A DNA stretch of 64,000 nt from Naumovozyma dairenensis CBS 421. Lineage: Eukaryota > Ascomycota > Saccharomycetes > Saccharomycetales > Saccharomycetaceae. The notes below the pieces were generated by a model. It made no database searches and was not told the DNA's origin. It saw only the letters and a program-made list of their open reading frames with translations. Both the position numbers and the translations under genes were made by a program. Location: contig NC_016481.1 in the NCBI RefSeq assembly GCF_000227115.2, forward strand, positions 124,001 to 188,000, written 5' to 3'. Shown piece by piece: positions 39,744 to 50,685 of this stretch; within the stretch, counting starts at the first letter, position 1, and each line of letters opens with the position of its first letter.

Positions 39744-40334
39744 ATGGTCGCACAAGTTCAAAAGCAAGCTCCAAAATTCAACAAGACCGCAGTCATCGAT
39801 GGTGTCTTTGATGAAGTCTCCTTAGATAAATATGCCGGTAAATACGTCGTTCTAGCGTTCGTCCCAATGGCTTTCACTTTTGTTTGTCCAACTGAAATCA
39901 TTGCCTTCTCAGATGCCGCCAAAAGATTTGAAGAACAAGGTGCTCAAGTTCTTTTCGCTTCCACTGATTCCGAATATTCTTTATTAGCCTGGACTAATAT
40001 TGCAAGAAAGGAAGGTGGTTTAGGTCCAGTTGATATCCCATTAATTGCTGATAAGAACCACTCTCTTTCAAGAGACTACGGTGTTTTGATTGAAGAAGAA
40101 GGTGTCGCTTTAAGAGGTTTATTTATCATTGATCCAAAGGGTGTCATCAGACATATTACTATTAACGATTTGTCTGTTGGTAGAAACGTTGAAGAAGCTT
40201 TAAGATTGGTTGAAGGTTTCCAATGGACTGATAAGAATGGTACTGTTTTGCCATGTAACTGGACTCCTGGTTCCGCTACCATCAAGCCAGATGTTGATGC
40301 TTCCAAGGAATATTTCGAATCCGCTAACAAATAA
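39744..40334 (+). CDS. TSA1: Thioredoxin peroxidase, typical 2-Cys peroxiredoxin
   Basis: 196 residues, the same length as S. cerevisiae Tsa1. The peroxidatic Cys is C48 in FTFVCPTE and the resolving Cys is C171 in VLPCNWTPG. The GGLG loop (near residue 93) and the C-terminal YF pair are both present, so the enzyme should be open to hyperoxidation and to the switch to chaperone-like high-mass forms. It reduces hydrogen peroxide using thioredoxin in the cytosol and protects the genome from oxidative damage. Codon bias is strong. The ATG has the A-rich context AAAAAATGG. In post-duplication yeasts a paralogue TSA2 may exist elsewhere; position between USA1 and YOX1 identifies this as TSA1. Confidence 0.98.
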   Translation: MVAQVQKQAPKFNKTAVIDGVFDEVSLDKYAGKYVVLAFVPMAFTFVCPTEIIAFSDAAKRFEEQGAQVLFASTDSEYSLLAWTNIARKEGGLGPVDIPLIADKNHSLSRDYGVLIEEEGVALRGLFIIDPKGVIRHITINDLSVGRNVEEALRLVEGFQWTDKNGTVLPCNWTPGSATIKPDVDASKEYFESANK

Positions 40335-41683
40335 TCTTTGTTGGAAAAAAAATATTCATTACAATAATAAAGTGGAGCGCTACTTCCTTTAGATACACAC
40401 TTGTAAACACACATGAAAAACGCATGAATGCATAAACATATAGATATCTATGTGTCTATTACATCTGTATCTCTATATAAACATTTATATAAACTTTTCT
40501 TAAATTAATTTTAAAATTCTTATTCCCTTTTATCAAATAATTATTCTTTTTTCGTTTTAATAGCTTTCAAATTGTAGTTGTTTCAAAATGAAGTGTAGTT
40601 AGCCCTATCATTTTTTCTTATTCTGCTTTCATTCATTTGATATTTATCCGTGATCATATAATTTCAATATTTTCTTAACTTATTCTAGTATATTGGCAAC
40701 GATGAGTTTTATATTTTATTGGGTCCCTTTTTTTGGTGGTTTAACACCTTCAAAATGAATAATATTATGAAATATTCCTAGTATTAATTTTCGAAGTAGT
40801 TTTCTCTACGTACAGGAAGCAGTTTGGGTTACTTTGGTATTTATTTTCTCTAACTTTTCCAATTCTATTATATAGGTAAATTGTAAGACATGAAAAGTAA
40901 ATAAAAAAATCAAGAATTTTTGTATAAACCTTATTTACAAACCTTATTGACTTGAAACGATCATAATTTCAAGATTGAATAAAAGGGTATAGTTTATTAT
41001 TGTTAACTATATTTAGTAGAGTGTCAGAGAAAAGGAATGGAACGACAAAATAAATTTTTTTATAGGAAATAACGGGTATTTATTCTGCTGCACCAGATTA
41101 CTGCTAATGCAAGATGTTCTCCTCCTCTGTATGAGAAAGAAAAACAATGTAGTTAGAACAATCAATTATTCGAGGACGTGTTCCATTATAGATAGCATAC
41201 TTGACAAATCTATCGCATTGTTTGAGTCCAATAAGAATATTGCTCTACAAATATTGTCAGCGGAACGGCGCTTCGATGCTATACTAACTTGAAAATAGTC
41301 TACTTAAAATATACAATATGAAGCCCTACTTAATAAATCAAGAAAACAGTTCCATTTCCACATATTGCAGAAACATTTACAAAATATAGCCTTACTTTAT
41401 TAGAAAATCTGGATGGTGCAGGTTCAAAGGAAAACATAAAAAAAAAATGCTAGGCGCAAATCAAATCTGAGATAACTAAACTATATTTCTTACATATGTA
41501 ACCCATATTAGATACTATCATGATTAGATAATTATTGTCGATCCCCCATCTTATTACAATAGTTCTAGGCTGTTTTACAATTTTACAAAAGATGAAATAA
41601 TTTGTGTCCATATTTGTTTAAATTAAGATAAACACTATTCCCAGAAGGGAAAACCAATTACCAAAATATATCGTTTGACTTTG

Positions 41684-41777
41684 ACGCGTCGCGGACACCG
41701 AATTTGGCGTTCGTGCCACAAGAATATCTCCGTACGGAACGGACCGAACCCTTCGTCCGACGCGAAAAACCGCGAAA
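41684..41777 (+). promoter_or_regulatory. SBF/MBF-type G1/S elements upstream of YOX1
   Basis: ACGCGT (MCB core) is at 41684-41689, and two CGCGAAA (SCB-like) motifs are at 41761-41767 and 41771-41777, the first being part of ACGCGAAA. They lie about 500-600 bp before the YOX1 ATG. YOX1 transcription peaks at G1/S under SBF/MBF in S. cerevisiae, which makes these sites plausible. Function is inferred. Confidence 0.6.
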
Positions 41778-42216
41778 TTTCGGAATCTTCATATCTTACT
41801 GTCAATCTCTTGACCATTTTAGGAAATCGCCCTTTAAATTAACAACCCGCCATTGACCCGATCGGGAAGTAAGCGCGGAATAAATCACAGACGCCATTTA
41901 CTTGAATGTTTACATATCAACAACATTTTGGAAAAAAACACGATCTTCTAGAGCTCATGAAGAAAATAACGTACGAAACTTCGGTAATGTATGCACAACA
42001 ACATAAACATAGAAAGGCTTGATGTGCATCAACTCTGTATAGTTTCCTCATTGTTGCAAAATCCATCCATAAGTATATATATCTATAATTATGTAAACGA
42101 ACTAACATAACCCTTGAAGGAATTGTGTCTTGTCAGATCCATCATTTAAATACCTACCTAACTAATCAACTCGCTAGGTTACATTCCTTGAAATAAAACA
42201 ATATTCATAATTTTGT

Positions 42217-42254
42217 TTCATTCGCTCATTCGTTCATTCATTCATTCATTCATC
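42217..42254. repeat. TTCA microsatellite in the YOX1 leader
   Basis: An imperfect then perfect run of the tetranucleotide TTCA, about five perfect units at 42233-42253, ending 26 bp before the YOX1 ATG. Confidence 0.9.
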
Positions 42255-42279
42255 CTTGCTCTGAAATAAAATTGAAAAA

Positions 42280-43653
42280 ATGTTTTCAAATAATAACACA
42301 AAATTACCTTCAGTCGCTAACCTATTAAACCATGAACAGGCAACATCAAATTCAAAATTATATTTTCCACTACCACCCACAATAAGATCCAATTTCCAAA
42401 GTGATCCTCGTGGCATAATAAAATTGCCTCCAATATTATCTAGCAATTGTAACAGTCTCATTCGTCCTTCATCTGTAGAAAGTGCTCTAAGGCATACTGT
42501 AAGTTTCCCTTCATCTAATTTCAATCCTTTACCAACACCTGAAGACGATAACAAAAATCTTCTCCATCAACGTATCGATCCTCAAAATAAAAACAGTGAC
42601 AGTTATTCTTCACCTTTACCACATCGTCTGATTCATACTTCATCATTTGAGCCCCTTTCAACTAAAATTAAGGTCCCAGCTAGATCCCCATCTACTCCAC
42701 TAATAAAAAGACAATCACCAACTGCTTCTTCATTATTGGTAATATCACAAGCCAAAAAAACTAATGATACATTGACTCCAATTGCCGCAATGAAGGCATC
42801 AATAACACCTTCAAGTAACGATAAGAAACGTGCATTTGCATTTATTACTCATTCCAAAGATACATTCGGTACAAAAGAACCTAAAATTGACAATGCTCCA
42901 CTAGCACGCCGTAAAAGAAGAAGAACTTCATCTCAAGAATTACTCATATTACAAACTGAGTTTGAAAGATGTCCAACACCAAACAAAAAGAAAAGATTAG
43001 AATTAGCTGAAATTTGTAAAATGTCTGATAAATCCGTTCAAATTTGGTTCCAAAATAAAAGACAATCTGTGAAAAAGCAAAAATTAGCCATTGCAGGTTC
43101 CAATTCCACTCCTTCTATTACTTCCACGGCATCAGAATCTTTGAAACTGTCCGATACTAGTGTTAATTCATCTACAGAAGATTTCACTGAAGAAGATCAT
43201 CACAATAATAATACCAACACAACTCCGTCAGTATCAAATAATGAAAATATCCCACCTTTACAATTGACACCATTAGCGCCAAAAACTTCCAAAGATAATC
43301 AAAACGGGAATCGTATGGGTTCAACAACTACTTTGAAACTAAGAATGCCAAGTTCTCATTCTACTCCGCCAAGACATAATAATAAATCATCAAGAACGAT
43401 AATAACGCCGACAAAGGGTCCATCGCCTAACGGTAAGAAAAGTCAAGCATTAACATTCCATTTAAATAATGATAAAAGAATATTAACTCCAGTGAAAACA
43501 TCTCCAAATAGTAGAGTTAATAGACTAATTAACGGTCCTCAATTAATTACCTCTCCATCAAAGAAAAATAGAAATAATCTGAAATTGGAATTCCAACCGG
43601 AATTCATCGAAAAAAGTCCATTGAAGGAGATTGACAGTAATACTATCAACTAA
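42280..43653 (+). CDS. YOX1: Homeodomain transcriptional repressor Yox1
   Basis: 457 residues (385 in S. cerevisiae). A homeodomain occupies about 210-269: a basic arm RRKRRRTSS, helix 1 LLILQTEFERCPTPNKKKR, and recognition helix KSVQIWFQNKRQSVKK with the invariant W, F, N and R. The flanking regions are S/P/T-rich with many SP/TP sites, fitting control by cyclin-dependent kinase. Yox1, with its paralogue Yhp1, binds next to Mcm1 at early cell cycle box promoters and represses M/G1 genes. The promoter has MCB/SCB-type sites. It is between TSA1 and RPS18 as in S. cerevisiae, which supports Yox1 rather than Yhp1. Confidence 0.93.
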   Translation: MFSNNNTKLPSVANLLNHEQATSNSKLYFPLPPTIRSNFQSDPRGIIKLPPILSSNCNSLIRPSSVESALRHTVSFPSSNFNPLPTPEDDNKNLLHQRIDPQNKNSDSYSSPLPHRLIHTSSFEPLSTKIKVPARSPSTPLIKRQSPTASSLLVISQAKKTNDTLTPIAAMKASITPSSNDKKRAFAFITHSKDTFGTKEPKIDNAPLARRKRRRTSSQELLILQTEFERCPTPNKKKRLELAEICKMSDKSVQIWFQNKRQSVKKQKLAIAGSNSTPSITSTASESLKLSDTSVNSSTEDFTEEDHHNNNTNTTPSVSNNENIPPLQLTPLAPKTSKDNQNGNRMGSTTTLKLRMPSSHSTPPRHNNKSSRTIITPTKGPSPNGKKSQALTFHLNNDKRILTPVKTSPNSRVNRLINGPQLITSPSKKNRNNLKLEFQPEFIEKSPLKEIDSNTIN

Positions 43654-44135
43654 CCATTTTAATTCAAGTAATATATGCCTAGTATTCTCTATATTTTATA
43701 CATATTCTCTTCATCACATCACAGCACATTTAATCGAATGCATTCAACCATCTCTATCTCTATTACAAAAATATCTTATGTAAAAAATATTCTGCAGAGA
43801 CTCTACCGTACATACGTTAAATATATCTTTGTGATAATATTCAAATGCTAGCTAACGTTACACTTACGGTTAAATGAATCCAAAAAGGAGCAATAGACCA
43901 TATATCTTCACTTTAATTCTAGGATCTTTATCGATTAATGTTTATATAATGAGAAAAATCGTTTATAATATTATTAATTAACATAGCCTATAATGTATTA
44001 ATTAAGATGTCAATTTTTGTTTATAATTGTTACAAAGCGAAACATATTTAGTCCATTTAAAAGATAAATTAAAGTTTAAAATTTGAATTTGAAATTACGA
44101 TTATGGAAAAATTTAAAAATACAGAATCAAATTGT
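43654..44135. other. Convergent spacer YOX1-RPS18
   Basis: 482 bp of AT-rich DNA holding the two 3' ends. No gene, repeat or RNA was recognised. Confidence 0.5.
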
Positions 44136-45079
44136 TTAACCTCTTCTTCTACCAGTGGTCTTAGTATGTTGACCTCTAACACGTAAACCCCAGAAATGTC
44201 TAATACCTCTGTGAGCTCTGATTTTCTTTAATCTTTCTAAATCATCTCTCAATTTGGATTCAACATTGTTAGCCAAAGAATGGTAATCCTTACCGTCAGT
44301 AATATCCTTTTGACGGTTTAAGAACCAAGCTGGAATCTTATAATGAGTTGGGTTTTGCATGATTTGAACAATTCTTTCCAATTCTTCTTGAGTCAATTCA
44401 CCAGCTCTCTTGTGTAAATCAACATCAGCCTTCTTACAGACCAAATTAGAGTAACGACGACCGACACCCTTGATGGTGGTCAAAGCGTAAACGATCTTGA
44501 TGTTACCATCGACGTTAGTGTTTAACAAACTGTTTTAAAAAGAAAAAAGTCAATCATTCATTGTTAGTAATCTTAATTCCAAAAATTGTCTATCTCTTGT
44601 CCTTGAATCGTGATATACCAAGTTGTGACCTCTAAAGGTGCGTATGTCATAAGATTGCAGTCATTTTCTCTTCAATATAGACATGGAATCTTATACTATG
44701 AATTATCATGTTTACTTCTTCTTATACCACATTTAATCTTGGAACATTACTTCTTTTGCCCATTCCGGTGTTTATAATTAATTCATTTCTACTCTTCTAT
44801 GGATATAACCATCTATTATTCTTCCTGCAGTTTTCTTACTTCTAATTTCGTTTATAATATGACTTTGACTTTTCTCGGACTTTTCAGGGATAATTGTGGC
44901 AATCTGCAAACATTCATGCATTTTCTTTATCGACTTTATGGCAGGTAGCCTAAGTTAATTCCAATTTTTTCATATAATGCCCATTTTTATTCGATCTGAT
45001 TCAACGCTTTATTGTATTATTTTTATACATACCGCAAAATATGTTGGAAGGAACCTTGTTCAGCAACAACTAAAGACAT
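44136..45079 (-). CDS. RPS18B: Cytosolic ribosomal protein S18 (uS13), intron-containing
   Basis: Two exons on the minus strand: 45079-45033 (47 nt, [15 protein letters not shown] plus two bases of Arg) and 44529-44136. The 503-nt intron (45032-44530) has donor GTATGT, branch point TACTAAC (complement of 44563-44569) and acceptor ACAG. The protein has 146 residues, the usual length, with the uS13 blocks [21 protein letters not shown] and the C-terminal [20 protein letters not shown]. It sits in the head of the 40S subunit and contacts tRNA and the 60S subunit. Codon use is highly biased. The locus matches S. cerevisiae RPS18B (YML026C); the RPS18A ohnologue would be elsewhere. Confidence 0.96.
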
Positions 45080-45993
45080 CTTTACCCGTATTTTTTGCTA
45101 TTCGTCACTTTGAAATTTGCCAATAATATTGAAATATGCCCTTTATTAACTATATCACTTCCAATTATCCATTATTTTTGGCTTAACATACTATGTTTCC
45201 TACTACCGTGTTTCGCCAGGCAGAGGAGGCTTTCCAGTTCCGCAGAGAATATAGAGGGTATGTGCCTAACTTGTCATGGGCTTAGGCGGAAACTTTGTTA
45301 ACGGGTCTTTCAGTTTTTCGGGTATCTCTGTCTGACCCATAGGCAATTCGTCCTGTTGAAAACAACTTTCTGGATGGACCCACGCAAAAAAATGGACAGA
45401 ATGTACGGATGCATAGTCTTGAAATAAATGTGGATGATGAGAAATCGAAACAAAGTTAGCGCCAATGATGGTAACATACGTAAAATCAGAAAACAAATAG
45501 AATCTGTCAGCAGATCATTGAACATTGTCTTCTATGAGATCTAACTCATTTCCTTTTATTACATACATATTGGGTGTTCATTTAGTGTAAGCCTAGGCGC
45601 AAGAAACAAAATAAGCTCGTAGAACCAATCGTCGTCTAGCGTTTTATGAATATGCTATACTATATGTGTTGGCCACCTCTCGAATACTTACTTACGGTAT
45701 TGGCTATACCTTTACATATTTTTTTTTCTTTATGAGTGGAGATAGTTCCTGTGATACTTGCTAGCGCAATGGCAAAATATCACCTAATTTCTCTATTATA
45801 TGTAAAGTATTTAAATCAAGGCTAGACTATAGCAGATAACATATAAGATGCACGGAAACAAGCACAACGACACTCCTCCTTAAAAAGAACATCATAGCTC
45901 GTAAAACAAAATTCAAATCATTAAAGATTAAAGACTAAATATCCCTTATTTACAAGTAATTGATTTTGGTCATAAACGCAGTACATAGACCGT
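45080..45993 (-). promoter_or_regulatory. RPS18 promoter region
   Basis: 914 bp between the RPS18 start and the YML6 stop. A Rap1-like site reads AACACCCAATATGT on the minus strand (45565-45578), a good but not perfect match, about 490 bp upstream of the ATG. A Reb1-like TTACCCG at 45082-45088 falls within the 5' leader, three bases from the start codon. No other gene was seen; the open frames at 45266-45525 look like chance. Confidence 0.5.
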
Positions 45994-46809
45994 TTAATTT
46001 TCTTCTGGAAATCTTCCATGTTCTTTTATTAAATATTTCAAAACGTCCAATTCTAGGAACACTTTCTGTGACTTCAGAAGATCATTCACCTCTAGACCTT
46101 CCTGTTGAACAATGTCTACATCTTTTTTAAAATGCCCAGTAAAATTCAACAATCCTATTCTCGGTTTTGATGTAACAAACAGGAGTCTTTTCTTAGTAAG
46201 TTCATTTTCCCTTATGAATTTCTTGAACATGACACTTCTGTAATCTTGTTCTTCTTTTTCCCCTTCTTCTCTTTCTTGGCTTCTCGTTTTAATGATATCT
46301 AAAATTCCTATATCGTTCTTGTTGATACTACTAATAACGTCATCATTCTCTCCGATAACAAATAATGCCCCTTTCCTATACAGATGACTCAATGCAGTAA
46401 CCATTGCTAATGAGTACATTTTCTTTGGAAGTTCGGTACTATAATCATTAGGTGCATTTCTAGCTAACGCCCTACCACCATTATGTCTAATTGGAGAATT
46501 AGCATCCCCGACTCTTGCTTTACCTATACCCTTCTGTCTTAATAATTTATGTCTCGAGTATCCTACATCACCTCTTCCCGGTGGGTTTGATGCACCGACT
46601 CTTCTATTGTCATTCTCATATACGACAGCTTTCCAAAGTATATCTCGTCTTAAGGGGACGGCAAATATGGACGTTGGCACCGGTATGAATGATAATGGTT
46701 CTAAAGATGGGAAAGCTCTTAACGTTGCTAATGTGTATTTTGGTGGAGTGGCTATATTTGGTAAACGTAACGAGCTTAACGTACTTTGATAACGTCTTAG
46801 TTTTACCAT
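45994..46809 (-). CDS. YML6: Mitochondrial ribosomal protein uL4m (Yml6)
   Basis: 271 residues. It is a uL4 family protein: after a basic, S/T-rich mitochondrial presequence ([17 protein letters not shown]) come [20 protein letters not shown] and the long basic loop [22 protein letters not shown] that in uL4 reaches into the exit tunnel, then [16 protein letters not shown] and a C-terminal alpha/beta part. It is part of the large subunit of the mitochondrial ribosome and essential for respiration. It is somewhat shorter than the annotated S. cerevisiae form. It lies between RPS18 and RPS17 as in S. cerevisiae. Confidence 0.95.
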   Translation of the reverse strand: MVKLRRYQSTLSSLRLPNIATPPKYTLATLRAFPSLEPLSFIPVPTSIFAVPLRRDILWKAVVYENDNRRVGASNPPGRGDVGYSRHKLLRQKGIGKARVGDANSPIRHNGGRALARNAPNDYSTELPKKMYSLAMVTALSHLYRKGALFVIGENDDVISSINKNDIGILDIIKTRSQEREEGEKEEQDYRSVMFKKFIRENELTKKRLLFVTSKPRIGLLNFTGHFKKDVDIVQQEGLEVNDLLKSQKVFLELDVLKYLIKEHGRFPEEN

Positions 46810-47422
46810 CTATATGTTTAATAATAATTTAATTTATTATCTTTAGGTTAGTAAGTGGTTCGGAGATAAGGTTGATAGGCAACCATTTGGTAAGTTTTGG
46901 AGCACATACCTTTCGATGATGCAGATTGGAAATAGATATTAGATTCTACAATTTTGCAAAATAGCTGATTGAATTATTTATAGATTGTTATGTCTTACTG
47001 TAGGTTAGTACACACTGTACGTAGATCTTAAATTTACTTTTAAATTAAAATTAAAATAGTTTATCTCGGATTCATATATTTCCTATTTCCAAAAAAACAA
47101 ATGCTTGACGGTTACACCCAGCCACCCTAAAAATGGGTTTCTAAAACCCATACATTGTAAAAAGGTTTCTTGAAATTGTATTTGATATTTTTCCATTAGA
47201 AGGGCTAAACGGGAACCTTTCTAAACAGCTGCGAAGTTTCCAGTTTAGCGTCGATATTATTGTGTAGTTCGGTGAATCTCTCCGCCTGACGGGGTGACAA
47301 ACAGGGTAGCCACATTAGGTAGATGCTTCAATATAGATGAAAGGGCTAGTTTATAGGTAGCGTTAAAGAGGGTATTTTTAGACATCAAAAAAGTGTAATA
47401 TTTCGAGACAACCAATACAAAA
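46810..47422 (+). promoter_or_regulatory. Divergent YML6-RPS17 promoter with Rap1 sites
   Basis: 613 bp. A near-perfect Rap1 site AAACCCATACATTG is at 47144-47157 and a second, weaker one begins ACACCCA at 47114-47120, about 270-310 bp before the RPS17 ATG. Paired Rap1 sites followed by T-rich DNA are the standard layout of yeast ribosomal protein promoters. Confidence 0.7.
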
Positions 47423-48300
47423 ATGGTACGTAAACTGATGGCTATGAAAGCGGGGAGACACTAGGATCTTTTAAAGCAAAAGTTGAGCGATAAATATACC
47501 TTCAAAATATTCAAATCGTGATAAAAATCGAAAATATAGAATGAACGACAATATAGAATGACGACAATATATAAGAAGTTGACATAAAGTGGAGAAATTT
47601 AGATATTATATTAGATGCACAATCGTAAATCTAGGGATATATACGATGAACTACCAACCACTGGAAAAATACATTGAAAAAATGTAATTGAACAAGAAAC
47701 TTGAAGAATGATCGTTTATTTTGATTTCATACCAATAAGTGAAATGAACAAAAATATTAAAACTGAAAAAAATGCTCTAGAAGTCAATCCCCCCATTTTC
47801 GTTTTTTTCGAAAGTGTTTAAATTGTTTAAAGAATTCTTTGTTTACTAACTAATAGTCATTTCAACGAATTTTTGAAATTTCATAAAACTAGGGTAGAGT
47901 TAGAACTAAGACCGTCAAGCGTGCCTCTAAGGCTTTGATTGAACGTTATTATCCAAAGTTGACTTTGGATTTCCAAACCAACAAGAGATTATGTGATGAA
48001 ATCGCTACCATTCAATCCAAAAGATTAAGAAACAAGATTGCCGGTTACACTACTCATTTGATGAAGAGAATCCAAAAGGGTCCAGTTAGAGGTATCTCTT
48101 TCAAATTGCAAGAAGAAGAAAGAGAAAGAAAGGATCAATATGTTCCAGATGTTTCCGCTTTGGACTTATCTCACTCTAAGGGTGTCTTGAATGTTGACAA
48201 CCAAACCGCTGACTTAGTTAAGTCCTTAGGTTTGAAATTGCCATTATCCGTCATTAACGTCTCTGCTCAAAGAGACAGACGTTTCAGAAAGAGAAACTAA
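47423..48300 (+). CDS. RPS17A: Cytosolic ribosomal protein S17 (eS17), intron right after ATG
   Basis: Exon 1 is only the ATG (47423-47425). The intron 47426-47892 (467 nt) has donor GTACGT, branch point TACTAAC at 47844-47850 and acceptor TAG; exon 2 is 47893-48300. The product has 136 residues starting [20 protein letters not shown], the expected start of eS17, and matches the S. cerevisiae length. The donor GTACGT is a variant of the usual GTATGT. eS17 is in the 40S head near the mRNA exit side. The same intron position is known in S. cerevisiae RPS17A and RPS17B. Strong codon bias is visible throughout exon 2. Confidence 0.96.
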
Positions 48301-48613
48301 GAATTTTTATAATATTAGTATCCATTCTTATATATTTCTAAATCTGTTTAACGCTTCAGCTTTCTTTTATGTACAATTAAAATGAAAATAAACCCCATAA
48401 TAATATTATTGAAAAAATCGTATCTCTATTTTTTATTATATCTCTGTTAAAGTTGAGATAGTAACCATTTCTGAAAGAAATTCGGCGGCTATTTCGATTT
48501 TTACAAAATAATGTAAACAAACCATAATAAGACAGTAATGAAAAATAACTTACGAAGAGGAGTAAGTAAGTAAAATCTTAGTTAAGTAATTCTATACAAG
48601 TATTAATTATGCA
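48301..48613. other. Convergent spacer RPS17-NSE5
   Basis: 313 bp of AT-rich DNA with the two 3' ends. Nothing else was recognised. Confidence 0.5.
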
Positions 48614-50287
48614 TCATATTTCTAACATTTTCGAAATAGTTAGATACAATGTCGGTATATCCAATGGTGAGTCTTGAGTATTTGCAACATCAAGTCTCTT
48701 TGAATCGTTCCATTTAAGAACTTCAATAAAATGGTTGAAACTTTTTACACACTTCAATTTTTTAGATGGGATTAGGTGCAAAAGATATCTAAATAAAACC
48801 AGTACACAAATATCACCTTTTTTAATCTCAAGAATAACCTTCTCAGTAATTTTTTTATCACAGTAAGGCACCATAAATCCCTTTTCAAATAGCGAGATGA
48901 ACTCCAACAAAAATTGCTCTGTATCGCCCAGGTACTTCACTACTTTAATTGATGTCTTCGGTCCTTCTTCTTGATGCTGTCTATGGTTTTCAATTATCTC
49001 AGCCAAAGTTCCCTCAGCTAATAATGGAATGAAAAATACCTCCTGTGACAAACTATCACTTAGGAAAAATGATCTAAATTGTTCGATATTTTGAAAAGTA
49101 GCCAATGTCCTCGATATTCCGTCAACTATATCATTGGATGACATTCCTCTAGGAGAAATTAATTTATGTTTATCTGGCACATGGATCAACAATTTAAAAC
49201 ACGAACCAATGATTTTTCGCCTTAGTTGAAATGATTTTCTTGCTTTATAAACTTTAGTATATTTGGTTCGTGGAACATACAATTTGGACAGTTGATTTTC
49301 ACCATGATAAACAGGATGAATTGAAGTAGAACTATTATCGCTCCCCTTCAATGAATAATCACAATTAATGAACATGTAATCACAAAATCTAGATGTAAAA
49401 TGAATTGAGTCGACAGATTGGAAAAATCTCGACAATGGACTTTCTGAAAGTCGTTGGACACACAGATCAGCACTTATACCTTTACCAATTTCATTCTTTA
49501 GGAAATATTTTTGTCTTAGATTAAATAATTCAAGGATAATATCCAAAATTGGCATCCATACATCGTGGCTTGACAAATACAAAGCTGGATCGTCTTGTAA
49601 TGAATTTGATAGAGTCCAAAGAATCATATTGATGAATTCACCTGGTTGAGTCAACTTCCAATTTATTAACGTATTACCGAGGACAGATTTTTTCCTTTCT
49701 AAAGAACTTAAGTATGATCTGTATGGATTTTGTAAGTCTTTTAATTCATCTTCATTAATGGAGATACTTTCACCATATATAAGTTTGGAATTCTCCACTT
49801 TACGACGCTTAAAACGGTCGATATTTCTATATGCTCTCTTCGGTGAAAGTGTATCAATGACAAGGAAAAACTGACACCTAAGGAACTCCAAGTCGTATTG
49901 TTCATATTTAGATGTATCGAATTCGAGTAGTATCCTGATATAAAATCTTAATATCTTAAGAGCTCTTTGATCTAAACTTTGTCTTGTGAAATTGTAGGCA
50001 TCACTGGCTTGCAAAATGTCTGCCTTATAATAATTAGAAGTAGTTGCGAGAGTCAATAACACTAAACATATATCATATGGAGGAATTGGTAATGTCTTTG
50101 TATTCACCATTTGACATTCCAAGAAGAATAAAATATGGTCGTAGTTATCTAACAAGCACATGGAATTGAGGACTTCAAAGACACCTAGATGTCTCTCTGT
50201 CAATTCAACGAAATAATGTGGTAAGCGGCGTTCATTAGATTTATTTCCTATGACATAGTCAACTGATCTGGAACAAGAAGGACGCAT
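48614..50287 (-). CDS. NSE5: Smc5-Smc6 complex subunit Nse5
   Basis: 557 residues, one more than S. cerevisiae Nse5 (YML023C). The sequence is mostly helical and poorly conserved with no recognisable catalytic motif or membrane span, as expected for this fast-evolving subunit. With Nse6 it binds the Smc5-Smc6 ring, controls its ATPase and loading on DNA, and recruits the SUMO machinery. The assignment rests on length, on scattered similarity (for instance the DRFKRRKVENS...YGESISINEDELKDL segment) and on position between RPS17 and APT1. The start is the first ATG at 50287. Divergent from APT1, 398 bp. Confidence 0.85.
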   Translation of the reverse strand: MRPSCSRSVDYVIGNKSNERRLPHYFVELTERHLGVFEVLNSMCLLDNYDHILFFLECQMVNTKTLPIPPYDICLVLLTLATTSNYYKADILQASDAYNFTRQSLDQRALKILRFYIRILLEFDTSKYEQYDLEFLRCQFFLVIDTLSPKRAYRNIDRFKRRKVENSKLIYGESISINEDELKDLQNPYRSYLSSLERKKSVLGNTLINWKLTQPGEFINMILWTLSNSLQDDPALYLSSHDVWMPILDIILELFNLRQKYFLKNEIGKGISADLCVQRLSESPLSRFFQSVDSIHFTSRFCDYMFINCDYSLKGSDNSSTSIHPVYHGENQLSKLYVPRTKYTKVYKARKSFQLRRKIIGSCFKLLIHVPDKHKLISPRGMSSNDIVDGISRTLATFQNIEQFRSFFLSDSLSQEVFFIPLLAEGTLAEIIENHRQHQEEGPKTSIKVVKYLGDTEQFLLEFISLFEKGFMVPYCDKKITEKVILEIKKGDICVLVLFRYLLHLIPSKKLKCVKSFNHFIEVLKWNDSKRLDVANTQDSPLDIPTLYLTISKMLEI

Positions 50288-50685
50288 TTATTTTGAAAGG
50301 AAGTTCGATTTTTTTTACTGCTAGGAATTGATTTCTATCATATAACTAAAACAATGCCCTTTGCTATGCAACGTTGAAGCACCATCTTTTCGATCTTCTT
50401 TGGCATATCTTTCAGCTATAACAACAACTCTTCAAGGTTCTGCGCAGAGCTCTTTTATTTTTATTTTTGGTTTTATTTATTTTTTTAATTTTGAAAAATT
50501 CCACAGTTCCAAAAACCGCTGAAAATTTTTCGAATTAACTCATCTCATCAATATTGATTGATCAATAGATGCCTTGGCAATGATTATATATGTTTATCAT
50601 GTATATTTATAACGTTTTGATGTGCACATAAGGGGAAAATAATTCTATCATCAAGAAAAAGAATAAATAAATTATAATAATAATA
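50288..50685. promoter_or_regulatory. Divergent NSE5-APT1 promoter with RRPE-like and PAC-like motifs
   Basis: 398 bp. TGAAAATTTTTC at 50520-50531 fits the RRPE consensus, followed closely by two overlapping CTCATC cores at 50539-50549, a partial match to the PAC element. This pair marks ribosome-biogenesis and nucleotide-metabolism genes in yeasts; APT1, about 140 bp downstream, is the likely target. Confidence 0.5.

Larger units (their letters stand above)
40335..42279. other. Long TSA1-YOX1 intergenic region
   Basis: 1.95 kb with no recognised gene, the longest gap inside the chromosome XIII-like block except for the one before PSP2. The first part holds the TSA1 3' end. A 61-codon open frame at 41107-41292 is unlike anything I know. 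The part nearest YOX1 carries G1/S-type promoter elements, listed separately. No tRNA-like A/B boxes were seen. Confidence 0.5.

Noticed and set aside
41107..41292. 61-codon open frame with a TACTAAC at its end
   Set aside because: Too short and without similarity; TACTAAC alone occurs by chance in AT-rich DNA and there is no matched donor and exon.
45266..45525. Two overlapping minus-strand open frames upstream of RPS18
   Set aside because: They overlap each other in different frames in a promoter region and resemble no known protein.
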